From DATASD01 sp035276765 (lineage in GTDB: Bacteria > Patescibacteriota > Saccharimonadia > Saccharimonadales > UBA4665), in assembly GCA_035276765.1 (NCBI GenBank), contig DATELH010000001.1, forward strand, positions 62,001-126,000: a DNA stretch of 64,000 nucleotides. The letters run 5' to 3'. The position numbers and the translations under genes were made by a program. The notes beneath the pieces were generated by a model that was given only the letters and a program-made list of their open reading frames with translations, had not been told where the DNA came from and made no database searches. Shown piece by piece: positions 16,161 through 23,925 of this stretch. Numbering within the stretch: position 1 is the stretch's first letter; every line of letters begins with the position of its first letter.

Positions 16161-16196
16161 AACGACCCACAAGTACTTTCGCACTCATGAGTCGTT
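16161..16196 (-). terminator. Terminator-like hairpin inside the leader (possible attenuator)
   Basis: On the minus strand AACGAC...GTCGTT with CA/TG and AGT/ACT pairs closes over GCGAAAGT and is followed by TTTTTG, about 23 nt before the start codon. A second hairpin lies at 16205-16235 (AAGTC, TATCTC / GAGATA, GACTT), and TTAGTAACTAA sits between them. Confidence 0.5.
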
Positions 16197-16235
16197 TAGT
16201 TACTAAGTCTCTATCTCTTAATGAGATACGGACTT

Positions 16236-16264
16236 ATAGTACCTCTTGTCGCAAGAAATGTCAA
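16236..16264 (-). promoter_or_regulatory. Sigma70-type promoter for the gene at 14857-16134
   Basis: TTGACA (16259-16264), exactly 17 bp, TACTAT (16236-16241). It gives a leader of about 95 nt. Confidence 0.65.
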
Positions 16265-16363
16265 TACTATATAATATACATATACTATGTGTCAAATTTT
16301 ACCACCTTTCTTTTTGGGCGAAAAAATATTTCTGAGAAGTATATGCATGACTAAAAGTCAGCA

Positions 16364-17305
16364 CTATTTTGTGGCTTCGACAGTATATTTTCGGAAAAAA
16401 TGTGAAGCGCCGAGCGTTAACATAAACATTCGTAAAGGAAGTATAGAAAAATCTGCCCCTACATCAACATATGTGAATCCACGTTCGGCAAAGTATTTTG
16501 CAAACATATAGCCGATCAATTCAAATCGCAGCATACTATTATGGGTTGCCTTAATATGTCGTAATCCTACGTAGCGTTTGTCTTGTGGCATTTCAAACAG
16601 GCAGAACCCATATAGATTGTCGTCAACAAATAGACAAATGTTATCCACCTCAAGCTCAGTAGCATGTTCAAGTGTATCCCTTACGGCTTCCATTTCCAGT
16701 TTGCCATAATTGTTGATACTCTTTGCCTGCCATTTTAGTGCAGCATCAAGCAGTATTTTTCTGTTCTTAGCATCTCGCAAATCGAGCATCCGCAAGCGAA
16801 TACGTTTTTCGTCGATACTATTAAGCAACTTTTCTACCTTACGCCTCCTGTGTGCCGGCATGTTCTTGAGAGGATAGAAGCGTTCAATGGGAATAATATA
16901 TTCATCATACTTGCGCTCTTCTTTAAAGATGAATAACTCAGGATACTGTACATGATTTATGACAAAATCTGGCACATTTATAAGTTTAGCCGGACGACCC
17001 TGAGCCTTAAGGTAATCGAGCATAGTGCAAAACGATTCGTCAACTTTGTTGGTACCTATAAGTGACAAGCCAGAGTGCTTTGCGTCACCGGGCAACCAGT
17101 AGGGTACCACAAGGTTGCCATTAAGCTGCGACACCGACATATCGCCAAGTGGATTCCACCAGGTCATAAGTGCAGTAAAGGAAGTGTCATATAATGGGGG
17201 AAAATCCTTTATTAGCGCCTCATAAGCCGCCTTATCCCCGTACTGTAACTTTGAAAATTCTGGGAATTGCTTGAAGGTTGCTTGTTTGTCGCCGAGTTTG
17301 CTCAT
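16364..17305 (-). CDS. DUF2156-type GNAT protein (phosphatidylglycerol lysyltransferase C-domain-like)
   Basis: A 313-residue soluble protein with the two-lobed GNAT plan of DUF2156/LPG-synthase C-terminal domains: an N-terminal LMTWWNPLGD region, a basic helix PAHRRRKVEKLL, and a C-terminal KATHNSMLRFELIGYMFAKY followed by FTYVDVGAD. Family members transfer an aminoacyl group from tRNA to lipids or peptidoglycan precursors, or act as uncharacterised N-acyltransferases. No flippase or lysyltransferase membrane part is present. It has a GAGG ribosome site before ATG 17305 and is divergent from the first receiver gene. Confidence 0.65.
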   Translation of the reverse strand: MSKLGDKQATFKQFPEFSKLQYGDKAAYEALIKDFPPLYDTSFTALMTWWNPLGDMSVSQLNGNLVVPYWLPGDAKHSGLSLIGTNKVDESFCTMLDYLKAQGRPAKLINVPDFVINHVQYPELFIFKEERKYDEYIIPIERFYPLKNMPAHRRRKVEKLLNSIDEKRIRLRMLDLRDAKNRKILLDAALKWQAKSINNYGKLEMEAVRDTLEHATELEVDNICLFVDDNLYGFCLFEMPQDKRYVGLRHIKATHNSMLRFELIGYMFAKYFAERGFTYVDVGADFSILPLRMFMLTLGASHFFRKYTVEATK

Positions 17306-17460
17306 ACCGCCTCAGGAGTTAGCTAGTACCTCAAATATAAAATATACGCTACATATATGCAACAGCGGTGGATAAGCCGTTGTAATTTCCGGCGATGGCT
17401 TGCGGCCAGGAGCCGTTGTGTGATACTTCTAAAAGGACGACAATTTAAAAACAAAAGAGT

Positions 17461-17466
17461 TATTAT
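17461..17466 (+). promoter_or_regulatory. -10 box of the first receiver gene, leaderless type
   Basis: TATTAT ends 6 nt before ATG 17473. Confidence 0.5.
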
Positions 17467-17472
17467 AAACCT

Positions 17473-17853
17473 ATGAGCCATAAAATTGCGGTTGTTGAAG
17501 ATGACATGGACATCCAAACCATGTACAAGTTTAAGCTTGAGCGGGAGGGCTTTACGGTAGCAACGGCAAAGAACGGCCTGCTCGGCCTTGAGGTCGCCGA
17601 AAGATTCCAGCCCGACCTCATTTTGCTCGATCTCATGATGCCGGTTATGAACGGTGCCGAAATGCTCGTTCGGCTCCGGGCGGCTGAATGGGGGAGCAGC
17701 ATGCGCGTGGTCGTGCTAACCAATTTGAGCAAAGACGAAGCGCCCCAAGCGCTTCGTTTTTTAAACGTCGATCGGTACATCGTAAAGGCACACCATACGC
17801 CCGCCCAAGTCATTCAAGTGGTACACGAAATTCTTGGCCAAAAACGGGCTTGA
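17473..17853 (+). CDS. CheY-like single-domain response regulator
   Basis: The 126-residue protein is a receiver domain only. The acidic pair is VVEDDMD, the phospho-acceptor Asp lies in LILLDLMMP near residue 53, the Thr is in VVVLTN, and the conserved Lys is in YIVKAHHTP. It has no output domain, so it must act by protein contact or phosphorelay. A close paralogue follows 57 bp downstream, then murD. An orphan multi-helix histidine kinase is encoded at 12561-14792 and may phosphorylate one or both. Confidence 0.92.
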   Translation: MSHKIAVVEDDMDIQTMYKFKLEREGFTVATAKNGLLGLEVAERFQPDLILLDLMMPVMNGAEMLVRLRAAEWGSSMRVVVLTNLSKDEAPQALRFLNVDRYIVKAHHTPAQVIQVVHEILGQKRA

Positions 17854-17910
17854 TGGTATAACAGCATAACAACGTTAGTGTTATAGTAGATAGAAAGAGG
17901 GCTCGAAAAC

Positions 17911-18282
17911 GTGACTAAAATTGCAATTATAGAAGACGATCAAGCCATCTCCCAGATGTACCGGATTAAGTTTGAGGCAGAAGGCTACGAAGTCGAAACC
18001 GCCGAAAACGGCAAGCTCGGCTTGGAGCTGGCGGAAAGCATGAAGCCCGACATTATTCTGCTCGATCTCATGATGCCAATTATGACCGGTGATGAAATGC
18101 TCGCCCGCTTGCGCAAGACACCGTGGGGCAAGCGCGTGAAAGTCATCATCTTGACCAATAAGGGTGAACAGGAAATTCCACCGGAGGTCCGCGAACTTGG
18201 CGTAAGCGCGCTCATCTTGAAAGCCGACATGACGCCGCGCCAAGTTGCCGAGCTGGTCAAAACCAAATTAGCCGAACAATAA
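17911..18282 (+). CDS. CheY-like single-domain response regulator (tandem paralogue)
   Basis: A 123-residue receiver starting with GTG after an AAAGAGGG site. It has IIEDDQA, the phospho-acceptor in IILLDLMMP, VIILTN and ILKADMTP, and shares the same framework as the upstream protein (YEVETAENGKLGLELAE against FTVATAKNGLLGLEVAE). The pair results from tandem duplication. It ends 9 bp before murD, so it is probably co-transcribed with it. No output domain is present. Confidence 0.92.
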   Translation: MTKIAIIEDDQAISQMYRIKFEAEGYEVETAENGKLGLELAESMKPDIILLDLMMPIMTGDEMLARLRKTPWGKRVKVIILTNKGEQEIPPEVRELGVSALILKADMTPRQVAELVKTKLAEQ

Positions 18283-18291
18283 GGAGGGCCC

Positions 18292-19587
18292 GTGAACGTT
18301 GCAATCATTGGGTATGGAATTGAAGGGAAATCAGCAGCCGAGTACTGGAAACGGTTAGGCGACAACATAACCATTTGCGACGAAAACGAGCGGCTCGAAG
18401 TGCCGGCGTACGCCGAAAAACGCCTCGGGCCCGGCTATCTCAAAAACTTGCACGATTTTGACCTTATCGTGCGCAGCGCCGGCATCAATCCCGAAGTTAT
18501 TGCCGCTGGCAACCCGGGCATCAAAAACAAAATTACCACTGTGGTGAACGAGTTTTTGCGCGTCTGCCCCACGCGGAACGTCATTGGCATCACGGGCACC
18601 AAAGGCAAAGGCACCACTTCTACCCTTACCGCCAAAATGCTCGAGGAAGCTGGCAAGCAGGTTTTCTTGGGTGGCAACATTGGCAATTCGCCGCTCGACT
18701 TTTTGCCGCACCTGACCGCCGAAAGTTGGGTCGTTTTGGAACTATCGAGCTTTCAGTTGTACGACATCAAGTTCAGTCCGCACATCGCCGTATGCCTGAT
18801 GGTCGAACCCGAACACCTCAACTGGCACAGCGGCATGGATGATTACCTCAACGCCAAATCCAACTTGTTCGCGCACCAAACCGCAAACGATGTGGCTATT
18901 TATTTTGCCAAAAACCTAAACTCGCATCGAGTGGCGAGCGCCAGCCCCGGCGCCAAGCTCTGTTATTTTGCCCCGCCCGGCGCCTACGTTGACGACGGCA
19001 ATATTATGATCGACAACCAAAAGCTGTGCAGCGTGGATGACCTCAAGCTCATCGGCGCGCACAATTGGCAAAACGCCTGCGCCGCCGCCACTGCCGTTTG
19101 GCAGGTGACGCAAGACGTCGATGCGCTTCGACGGGCGCTCAATACTTTTTCGGGGTTAGAGCACCGGATAGAGTTTGTGCGTGAATTTAAAGGAGTTAAA
19201 TATTACGACGACTCCTTTGGCACCGTGCCGTCAGCCGCCATGGTAGCCATTGAGGCGTTCGAAGAGCCAAAGGTGCTCATTTTGGGCGGCAGCAACAAAG
19301 GCGTTCCGTTCGACGGACTTGCTAAAGCCATCACCAAATACAACGTTGCACAGGTGGTCGTGATCGGCGAAACCGCGCCGCTTATCGAAACAGCACTCAA
19401 AAACGTTGGTTACCACAACATCACGCATGGCGGCGAAAAAATGCCCGACATTGTCAAAACCGCTACCGAACTCGCGCGGCCTGGCGACATTGTGTTGCTA
19501 TCACCGGCCTGCGCCAGTTTTGGCCTATTCCATAACTATAAAGAACGCGGCGACTTGTTTAAGCAGGCCGTCCGAGCACTCGTGTAA
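18292..19587 (+). CDS. murD: UDP-N-acetylmuramoylalanine-D-glutamate ligase (MurD)
   Basis: Adds D-glutamate to UDP-MurNAc-L-Ala in the cytoplasmic part of peptidoglycan synthesis. The 431-residue protein has an N-terminal Rossmann-like UDP-binding domain (IIGYGIEGKSAAEYW), the Mur ligase P-loop GITGTKGKGTTST, the middle-domain LELSSFQL and EPEHLNWH, the ADP-binding EHRIEFV and YYDDSFGT, and the C-terminal LSPACASFGLFHNYKERG. It starts with GTG 7 nt after AAGGAGGG. It follows two receiver genes, an unusual neighbour for a wall enzyme. Confidence 0.95.
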   Translation: MNVAIIGYGIEGKSAAEYWKRLGDNITICDENERLEVPAYAEKRLGPGYLKNLHDFDLIVRSAGINPEVIAAGNPGIKNKITTVVNEFLRVCPTRNVIGITGTKGKGTTSTLTAKMLEEAGKQVFLGGNIGNSPLDFLPHLTAESWVVLELSSFQLYDIKFSPHIAVCLMVEPEHLNWHSGMDDYLNAKSNLFAHQTANDVAIYFAKNLNSHRVASASPGAKLCYFAPPGAYVDDGNIMIDNQKLCSVDDLKLIGAHNWQNACAAATAVWQVTQDVDALRRALNTFSGLEHRIEFVREFKGVKYYDDSFGTVPSAAMVAIEAFEEPKVLILGGSNKGVPFDGLAKAITKYNVAQVVVIGETAPLIETALKNVGYHNITHGGEKMPDIVKTATELARPGDIVLLSPACASFGLFHNYKERGDLFKQAVRALV

Positions 19588-19596
19588 GTTGCCGCG

Positions 19597-20415
19597 TTAT
19601 TCCTGTGTGTTTTCGGTGGAGCGGCGCGCGGCGCGGATCACGTTCTCGAACAATGCGCAGACGGTGAGCGGACCGACGCCGCCCTTCGTGGGCGTGATGC
19701 TGAGGTCGTCGCGCTCATACACTTCTGGCGCCACATCGCCGACGGTCTTACCTTCTTCACCAGCCACGCCGGCATCTACCACAACGGCACCTTGCTTAAT
19801 CATGTCGGGGTATAAAATGGCCGGGCTGCCGGTGGCGGTGATGATAACGTCGGCCTCCAGCGTTTCGGCCCGCAGGTCTTTGGTGGAGCGGTCGGCCACC
19901 GAAACGTCAACATCCGATGCCTTCAGCATGCGTTCTAGCGGCATACCCACCAGTTTGCCGCGGCCGATCAGCAGCACTTTTTTCCCCAACAAGTTGATGT
20001 TGTAGCCCGCCAGCAGCCACAAAATCGCCATCGGTGTAGCCGGGTCGAACAACGCATCCTTGCCCAGCGCATCGACGTCCTTTTCGGGCGCCACGACGTT
20101 GACGATTTCCTCCGTCTGCGCCGGGTCTTCCAGCGGTAATTGTACAATGATGCCGTGCACGCTTGGGTCGGTGTTAAGCTGTTTGATGGTCGCGGCAGCC
20201 TCAGCCTGCGCTACCTGGTGAATATCTACGTCGACCAGCAAGTCGGCACCGTATCTTTTTTTCATGCGCATGTACACGTTGATGACGGGGTGATCGATAG
20301 TAACCACAATCGCAAGCTTCGGTTCCACGCCGTGCGCCTGGCGCAGCGCCCGCACCTCGTGTGCTTGGCGCGTCTTGATATAGCCAGCGAGTTCCGAACC
20401 ATTGAGCATTTTCAT
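19597..20415 (-). CDS. folD: Methylenetetrahydrofolate dehydrogenase/cyclohydrolase (FolD)
   Basis: Interconverts 5,10-methylene-, 5,10-methenyl- and 10-formyl-tetrahydrofolate. Landmarks are YMRMKKRYGADL with the catalytic Lys, GIIVQLPLED, PEKDVDALG, the NADP loop IGRGKLVGMPLE (Gly in place of the common Ser) and PTKGGVGPLTVC. I choose ATG 20415 (272 residues); GTG 20418 directly before it is equally possible. TACAAT ends only 4-7 nt upstream. The gene is convergent with murD. FolC is encoded at 42652, so folate interconversion is kept. Confidence 0.94.
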   Translation of the reverse strand: MKMLNGSELAGYIKTRQAHEVRALRQAHGVEPKLAIVVTIDHPVINVYMRMKKRYGADLLVDVDIHQVAQAEAAATIKQLNTDPSVHGIIVQLPLEDPAQTEEIVNVVAPEKDVDALGKDALFDPATPMAILWLLAGYNINLLGKKVLLIGRGKLVGMPLERMLKASDVDVSVADRSTKDLRAETLEADVIITATGSPAILYPDMIKQGAVVVDAGVAGEEGKTVGDVAPEVYERDDLSITPTKGGVGPLTVCALFENVIRAARRSTENTQE

Positions 20416-20422
20416 CACCCCT

Positions 20423-20428
20423 ATTGTA
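20423..20428 (-). promoter_or_regulatory. -10 box of folD, leaderless type
   Basis: TACAAT ends 4 nt before GTG 20418 and 7 nt before ATG 20415. Confidence 0.5.
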
Positions 20429-20521
20429 CCAGAGAGCGGCAAATGCCGCTCCACAGACGCTCCGAAAGCACCAAAACCAGTTGTCCGCCCATGCCACAGG
20501 TGTTATAATAACCCTTCGTAC

Positions 20522-20598
20522 GGGCCATTAGCTCAGCTGGTTAGAGCACCTGCCTCTTAAGCAGGGTGTCCTGGGTTCGAGCCCCAGATGGCCCTCCA
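20522..20598 (+). tRNA. tRNA-Lys (anticodon CUU)
   Basis: Acceptor GGGCCAT/ATGGCCC, anticodon stem CCTGC/GCAGG with loop CTCTTAA, T-arm CTGGG-TTCGAGC-CCCAG, and encoded CCA at 20596-20598. Confidence 0.95.
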
Positions 20599-20864
20599 CT
20601 ATGACTAAAATCAGCAAGAATCGCCTCATTTTGGGGCGTTTTTTGTTTTTTGAAGGTGTAAATCGAACTTGGAACGGGGTTATAAACTTTTCTGTCGGGC
20701 GCTACCTGAATTCCACCAGGAAAAATGATTTGTTTATAAATCACTAGTGTTTGCCTATCTAAATCCCACCATTTCTCGTCTTTCCTTGCCATAAAATTTT
20801 TTGCGCCCGTATTTATCAGTTGAATTTCACGAACTGCATCGGTGATTGGCTTTGTTTTTGCCAT
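20541..20864 (-). CDS. Doubtful hypothetical protein reading into antisense of tRNA-Lys
   Basis: The frame begins MAKTKPITDAVREIQL and runs 107 residues, but its last 20 codons (GARTQDTLLKRQVL) are the antisense of tRNA-Lys, and it also crosses the tRNA terminator. Either it is not a gene or it is a gene whose 3' end was cut by insertion next to the tRNA. The first 70 residues are protein-like in composition. I see no known domain. Confidence 0.25.
   Translation of the reverse strand: MAKTKPITDAVREIQLINTGAKNFMARKDEKWWDLDRQTLVIYKQIIFPGGIQVAPDRKVYNPVPSSIYTFKKQKTPQNEAILADFSHSGGPSGARTQDTLLKRQVL
20622..20650 (+). terminator. Terminator of tRNA-Lys
   Basis: CGCCTC-ATTTT-GGGGCG hairpin (one G-U pair) followed by TTTTTTGTTTTTT. 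Confidence 0.75.
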
Positions 20865-20888
20865 AAATACACCTATAATTCAACGCAA

Positions 20889-20985
20889 GTAGCCTAGGCT
20901 ACCTAGACCTAGAGCCACCGCAAGGCAGGTATGGTCGCCAAATCCACGAAAAGAAACAGCTCGTCATGAGTACTTCTTTTCGTGG
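20889..20985. repeat. Palindrome and long-stem hairpin at the left of the tRNA-Lys block
   Basis: GTAGCCTAGGCTAC at 20889-20902 is a perfect 14-bp palindrome. CCACGAAAAGAA (20944-20955) and TTCTTTTCGTGG (20974-20985) form a perfect 12-bp stem with an 18-nt loop. Apart from these, 20651-21079 holds nothing I can call. Confidence 0.5.
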
Positions 20986-21079
20986 TTGCAATCGGAAACG
21001 GTTGTAGGGCGCAAGCTCACTCGTGGCGGGCTTTTTGGTTGCCGCGAAACATCAACCAAGTACGCAAAAGGGGTGTTGA

Positions 21080-21325
21080 ATGGATGTTAATCAGGCAGTC
21101 GAACAAACCAATAACGCAGCAGTGGCTGTAATCGTAACCCTTGTAATAGGCTTCCCGATAATCTGCCTAATCATCGCATTTATCGTCATCCGAAAATGCC
21201 CCAAATGCGGCAATAGGCGTAACAATCTGCCTGCTGTCCAGACAATTGGGTCACATGACGACAGGTCTAGCAAGCACACCACCAAGCAAGTATTAGTCTG
21301 TGGAAAGTGTGGACATGAGTTCTAG
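21080..21325 (+). CDS. Small membrane protein with a zinc ribbon
   Basis: 81 residues: an N-terminal membrane helix (about 15-38, rich in Val/Ile), then CPKCGN and a C-terminal CGKCGHEF, giving a Cys4 zinc ribbon that probably faces the cytoplasm. GGGG precedes the ATG by about 7 nt. It overlaps the next gene by 11 bp. I do not recognise the family. It is the first gene of the block behind tRNA-Lys. Confidence 0.6.
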   Translation: MDVNQAVEQTNNAAVAVIVTLVIGFPIICLIIAFIVIRKCPKCGNRRNNLPAVQTIGSHDDRSSKHTTKQVLVCGKCGHEF

Positions 21326-21602
21326 TGACATGCAGCTAGCTCAAGACGTGAAGGCGTTCCTTTGGGCGACATACGACCCTGACAACAACCTCAGATACCC
21401 AACTATTAGCAATTGGGATGATTTGCTTGCCGAAATAATCGAAGTCGACAGTTACGCCACGCTAACTAAGGACGAGGTGCTTAGTATACTGTTTGGGCTT
21501 CAGCACCGTAACCGCATTGTCGAGGGGCTGTGGTGGTCGATGTTTGAGCGCGGGGTTACACAGAAGCTGCTACGGAGATTACTGGAGGTAGACACTGATT
21601 AA
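21315..21602 (+). CDS. Hypothetical acidic protein
   Basis: Starts at ATG 21315 (MSSSDMQLAQ), inside the last codons of the zinc-ribbon gene, and has 95 residues. It is soluble and mostly helical by composition, with no motif I recognise. The overlapping start suggests translational coupling with the membrane protein. Confidence 0.55.
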   Translation: MSSSDMQLAQDVKAFLWATYDPDNNLRYPTISNWDDLLAEIIEVDSYATLTKDEVLSILFGLQHRNRIVEGLWWSMFERGVTQKLLRRLLEVDTD

Positions 21603-21676
21603 CTCGGGTTATGTTCGGGTTAATACGAATAGGCACAAATCGAAGTATAATGAGCTTAATATCTTGAAAGGAACTT

Positions 21677-22339
21677 ATGGCACTGTTTAGGAAGAATGTA
21701 GATGCAGAGGGAAAGAGTACGGACTTCTACGAGAACCAGGTCTTGAATCCAAAGATTGGTGACCACAATGTTGGAACTGCCTTTGCCGAGGTTGTTAAGC
21801 AACAGATTTCAGAGGCGGACGAACAGTTTAGTAAGGTGAGTGTCAAAGACTTATCTGGGGAGATTACAGTTCTGCGATTTGAGCTGTTTGCCCTCGCTTG
21901 GACGCATAAGTATGTCAGTGGCGATATGGTCGTCAGCCAGAGTAGCTTCACCAAGCAGTTTCTAGAGCAAAAAGGTAGACATGACATCTGGAAAGATATG
22001 ACAGAGTACAACAATATGATTGACAGCGTAACCCTTAACTGGCTTTCAGGGTTGGGCAAGACAAACTTGAGCTTCAATTATGGTATGCGAGAGGACTTAT
22101 CCAAAAAGAATATCGAGAGTGCGCAAAAGCTCGGAGTCGCTGATGATGACGTAATTGCTAGGGTCAATAACAGGCTTTGGTCTGAAAACGCATGGAAGCA
22201 AAAGCTTATGCTCGAGCCATTGGCTTATATGTTTTGCGACAGCCTTGGTATCGAGCTACAGTCTCTTAATGGTGAGGCTCAATTTGGGATAGCTGCGACC
22301 ATCAAGGGTCTGTACGACGGCGCACGTCAGTTTATTTAG
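21677..22339 (+). CDS. Hypothetical protein of the tRNA-Lys block
   Basis: 220 residues, predicted soluble and helical, with no known motif. AAAGGAAC precedes ATG 21677 and supports the start. Its codon use is more A/T-rich than the core genes. It lies 70 bp after the previous gene and 77 bp before the next, all on the plus strand. Confidence 0.6.
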   Translation: MALFRKNVDAEGKSTDFYENQVLNPKIGDHNVGTAFAEVVKQQISEADEQFSKVSVKDLSGEITVLRFELFALAWTHKYVSGDMVVSQSSFTKQFLEQKGRHDIWKDMTEYNNMIDSVTLNWLSGLGKTNLSFNYGMREDLSKKNIESAQKLGVADDDVIARVNNRLWSENAWKQKLMLEPLAYMFCDSLGIELQSLNGEAQFGIAATIKGLYDGARQFI

Positions 22340-22416
22340 CGGTTCCATAACCTAGCTTACCTCATCACGAGCCGACTATCACTGAGGGTATAATCAGAAG
22401 TAAAGTTAGGAAAGAT

Positions 22417-23709
22417 ATGGGACCAGTAACAATTTTTGACAAGTCGGCGTTACAGTCATTCAGCATGGATGAGTCGGTATGGTTCGACGCATTTACAATG
22501 GGCAACATTACGCCACTGTTTTATGTGGAGACACTAGCCGACCTAGAGAAGTCTGTAAAGAACGGCAAAACACCAGAGGAGTTTGTTGGTATGCTCGCCC
22601 ACAAGACCCCCTTCCATGCAGTCCCCAATGTTCATCACGAACGAATTATTGAAGCTGAGCTAATGGTTGGACCTTCTGAAACTGGTATGGATGGAACTGG
22701 AAGACCTGTACTGGCAGGGGGTAAGCCTAAGAAAAACGCGGATGGCACGTATAGTATTCATTTTGATGAGTTTCCTGAGGCGGCAGCGTTGAGCCGCTGG
22801 CATAACGGTGAGTTCGATGATATTGAAAGGAATGCAGCCAAGCAATGGCGAAGCAGCCTTCAGAGCCAAGATAACGATTCACAAATCAGCGTCGTGAGGA
22901 ACATTTTTCCTACTAGCTTGAGGATTTCTGACCTAGGACAGCTCAAGAGTGCGATAGATGAGTTCTGCGATAGTAATGACATTCATGTGCTGCGCTTGGC
23001 TCTCGATACCGTAGGTGTTCCCGCTCAGGCACAGACTAAAATCTTAGACGGATGGAATAAGGCAGGCAAGCCGAAGTTGCTAGAGCTCGCACCCTATATG
23101 AGCCATGTGTTTAAAGTCGACCTGCTCTACTATCTGGGGATTGATAGGGGTTTTATAGGGGTTCGAGCAAGTAACAAAGTGGACATGGCTTATCTTTACT
23201 ACCTTCCATTCTCAATGGCATTTGTTTCGGGCGACAATCTGCACCAGCGTACAGTACCCCTATTTTTGAGAGAGGACCAGACATTTGCTACCGCGTCAGA
23301 AATGAAAGCAGCCCTCAAGGAGTTTGATGGTTATTTTGATAGCTTGCCAGATGAAGTTAAGGCGCTTGGTGTCATGCGCATTGCTGGCTACCCGCCCACC
23401 CATCTTGATAACGTTATTACCCGCATGTGGGATAAGTCTATGCGCCCTGATTGGCGTGAGATTTCTGAAAAAGAACAAAAGGAGAGACTTAAGCCAAGAG
23501 TGGACGAGACCGATGGCGCGTTCGTGAAAGACATAAACCACATCCAGGACACTGCGATTGATATCGAGGACGATACCCAACTACCAGACCCAGAGGAAGT
23601 TCAGCAAATGTTTCTGAAGCGAACCATGCCAGTCCGTAAGGGGAAATGGCGCATGATCTCAGAAGATCAGCAAAGAGTTATGGACGAGGCCGATGATGAG
23701 AAGGCTTAG
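22417..23709 (+). CDS. Large hypothetical protein, N-terminus PIN-like
   Basis: 430 residues. The N-terminus VTIFDKSALQSF has the I-x-D-x-S-x-L look of a PIN nuclease strand with its first acidic ligand, and ITPLFYVETLADLEK offers a second acidic residue, but a full set of PIN acidic residues cannot be confirmed by eye. The rest is unfamiliar, apart from an acidic C-terminus. It is the last gene of the block behind tRNA-Lys and is followed by a clear terminator. The role is unknown; a PIN-type RNase in a mobile block would suggest defence or toxin function, which is inference. Confidence 0.6.
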   Translation: MGPVTIFDKSALQSFSMDESVWFDAFTMGNITPLFYVETLADLEKSVKNGKTPEEFVGMLAHKTPFHAVPNVHHERIIEAELMVGPSETGMDGTGRPVLAGGKPKKNADGTYSIHFDEFPEAAALSRWHNGEFDDIERNAAKQWRSSLQSQDNDSQISVVRNIFPTSLRISDLGQLKSAIDEFCDSNDIHVLRLALDTVGVPAQAQTKILDGWNKAGKPKLLELAPYMSHVFKVDLLYYLGIDRGFIGVRASNKVDMAYLYYLPFSMAFVSGDNLHQRTVPLFLREDQTFATASEMKAALKEFDGYFDSLPDEVKALGVMRIAGYPPTHLDNVITRMWDKSMRPDWREISEKEQKERLKPRVDETDGAFVKDINHIQDTAIDIEDDTQLPDPEEVQQMFLKRTMPVRKGKWRMISEDQQRVMDEADDEKA

Positions 23710-23887
23710 TAAGCCTACTGTATATTAGGGGTATAAACACTACAGGGAATTATGTGCGAGCCTCGCTCCCCGTTTACTTATCTGGTGCTGTCCGAACCTG
23801 CTATCCAGTAAACCCCTCCAACGGATTAACTCATTGATGAGGGTTATAAACTCAGAGGACGGTGAACCTCCAATACCGCTACGTTTA

Positions 23888-23912
23888 AACAGAGGCGCAT
23901 GCCTCTGTTTTG
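23888..23912 (+). terminator. Terminator closing the tRNA-Lys block
   Basis: AACAGAGGC-GCAT-GCCTCTGTT, a perfect 9-bp stem followed by TTTT. The arm equals the AACAGAGG element found in modules B and D. No gene lies between 23710 and 23925. Confidence 0.75.
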
Positions 23913-23913
23913 A

Positions 23914-23919
23914 TATACT
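23914..23919 (+). promoter_or_regulatory. -10 box of the kinase-like gene, leaderless type
   Basis: TATACT ends 6 nt before ATG 23926, immediately behind the terminator hairpin. Confidence 0.5.
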
Positions 23920-23925
23920 GAAGCG

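Noticed and set aside
20598..23909. Attachment repeat for the tRNA-Lys block
   Set aside because: I looked for a copy of the tRNA 3' end up to 23.9 kb and beyond and saw none, so insertion at this tRNA is not demonstrated.
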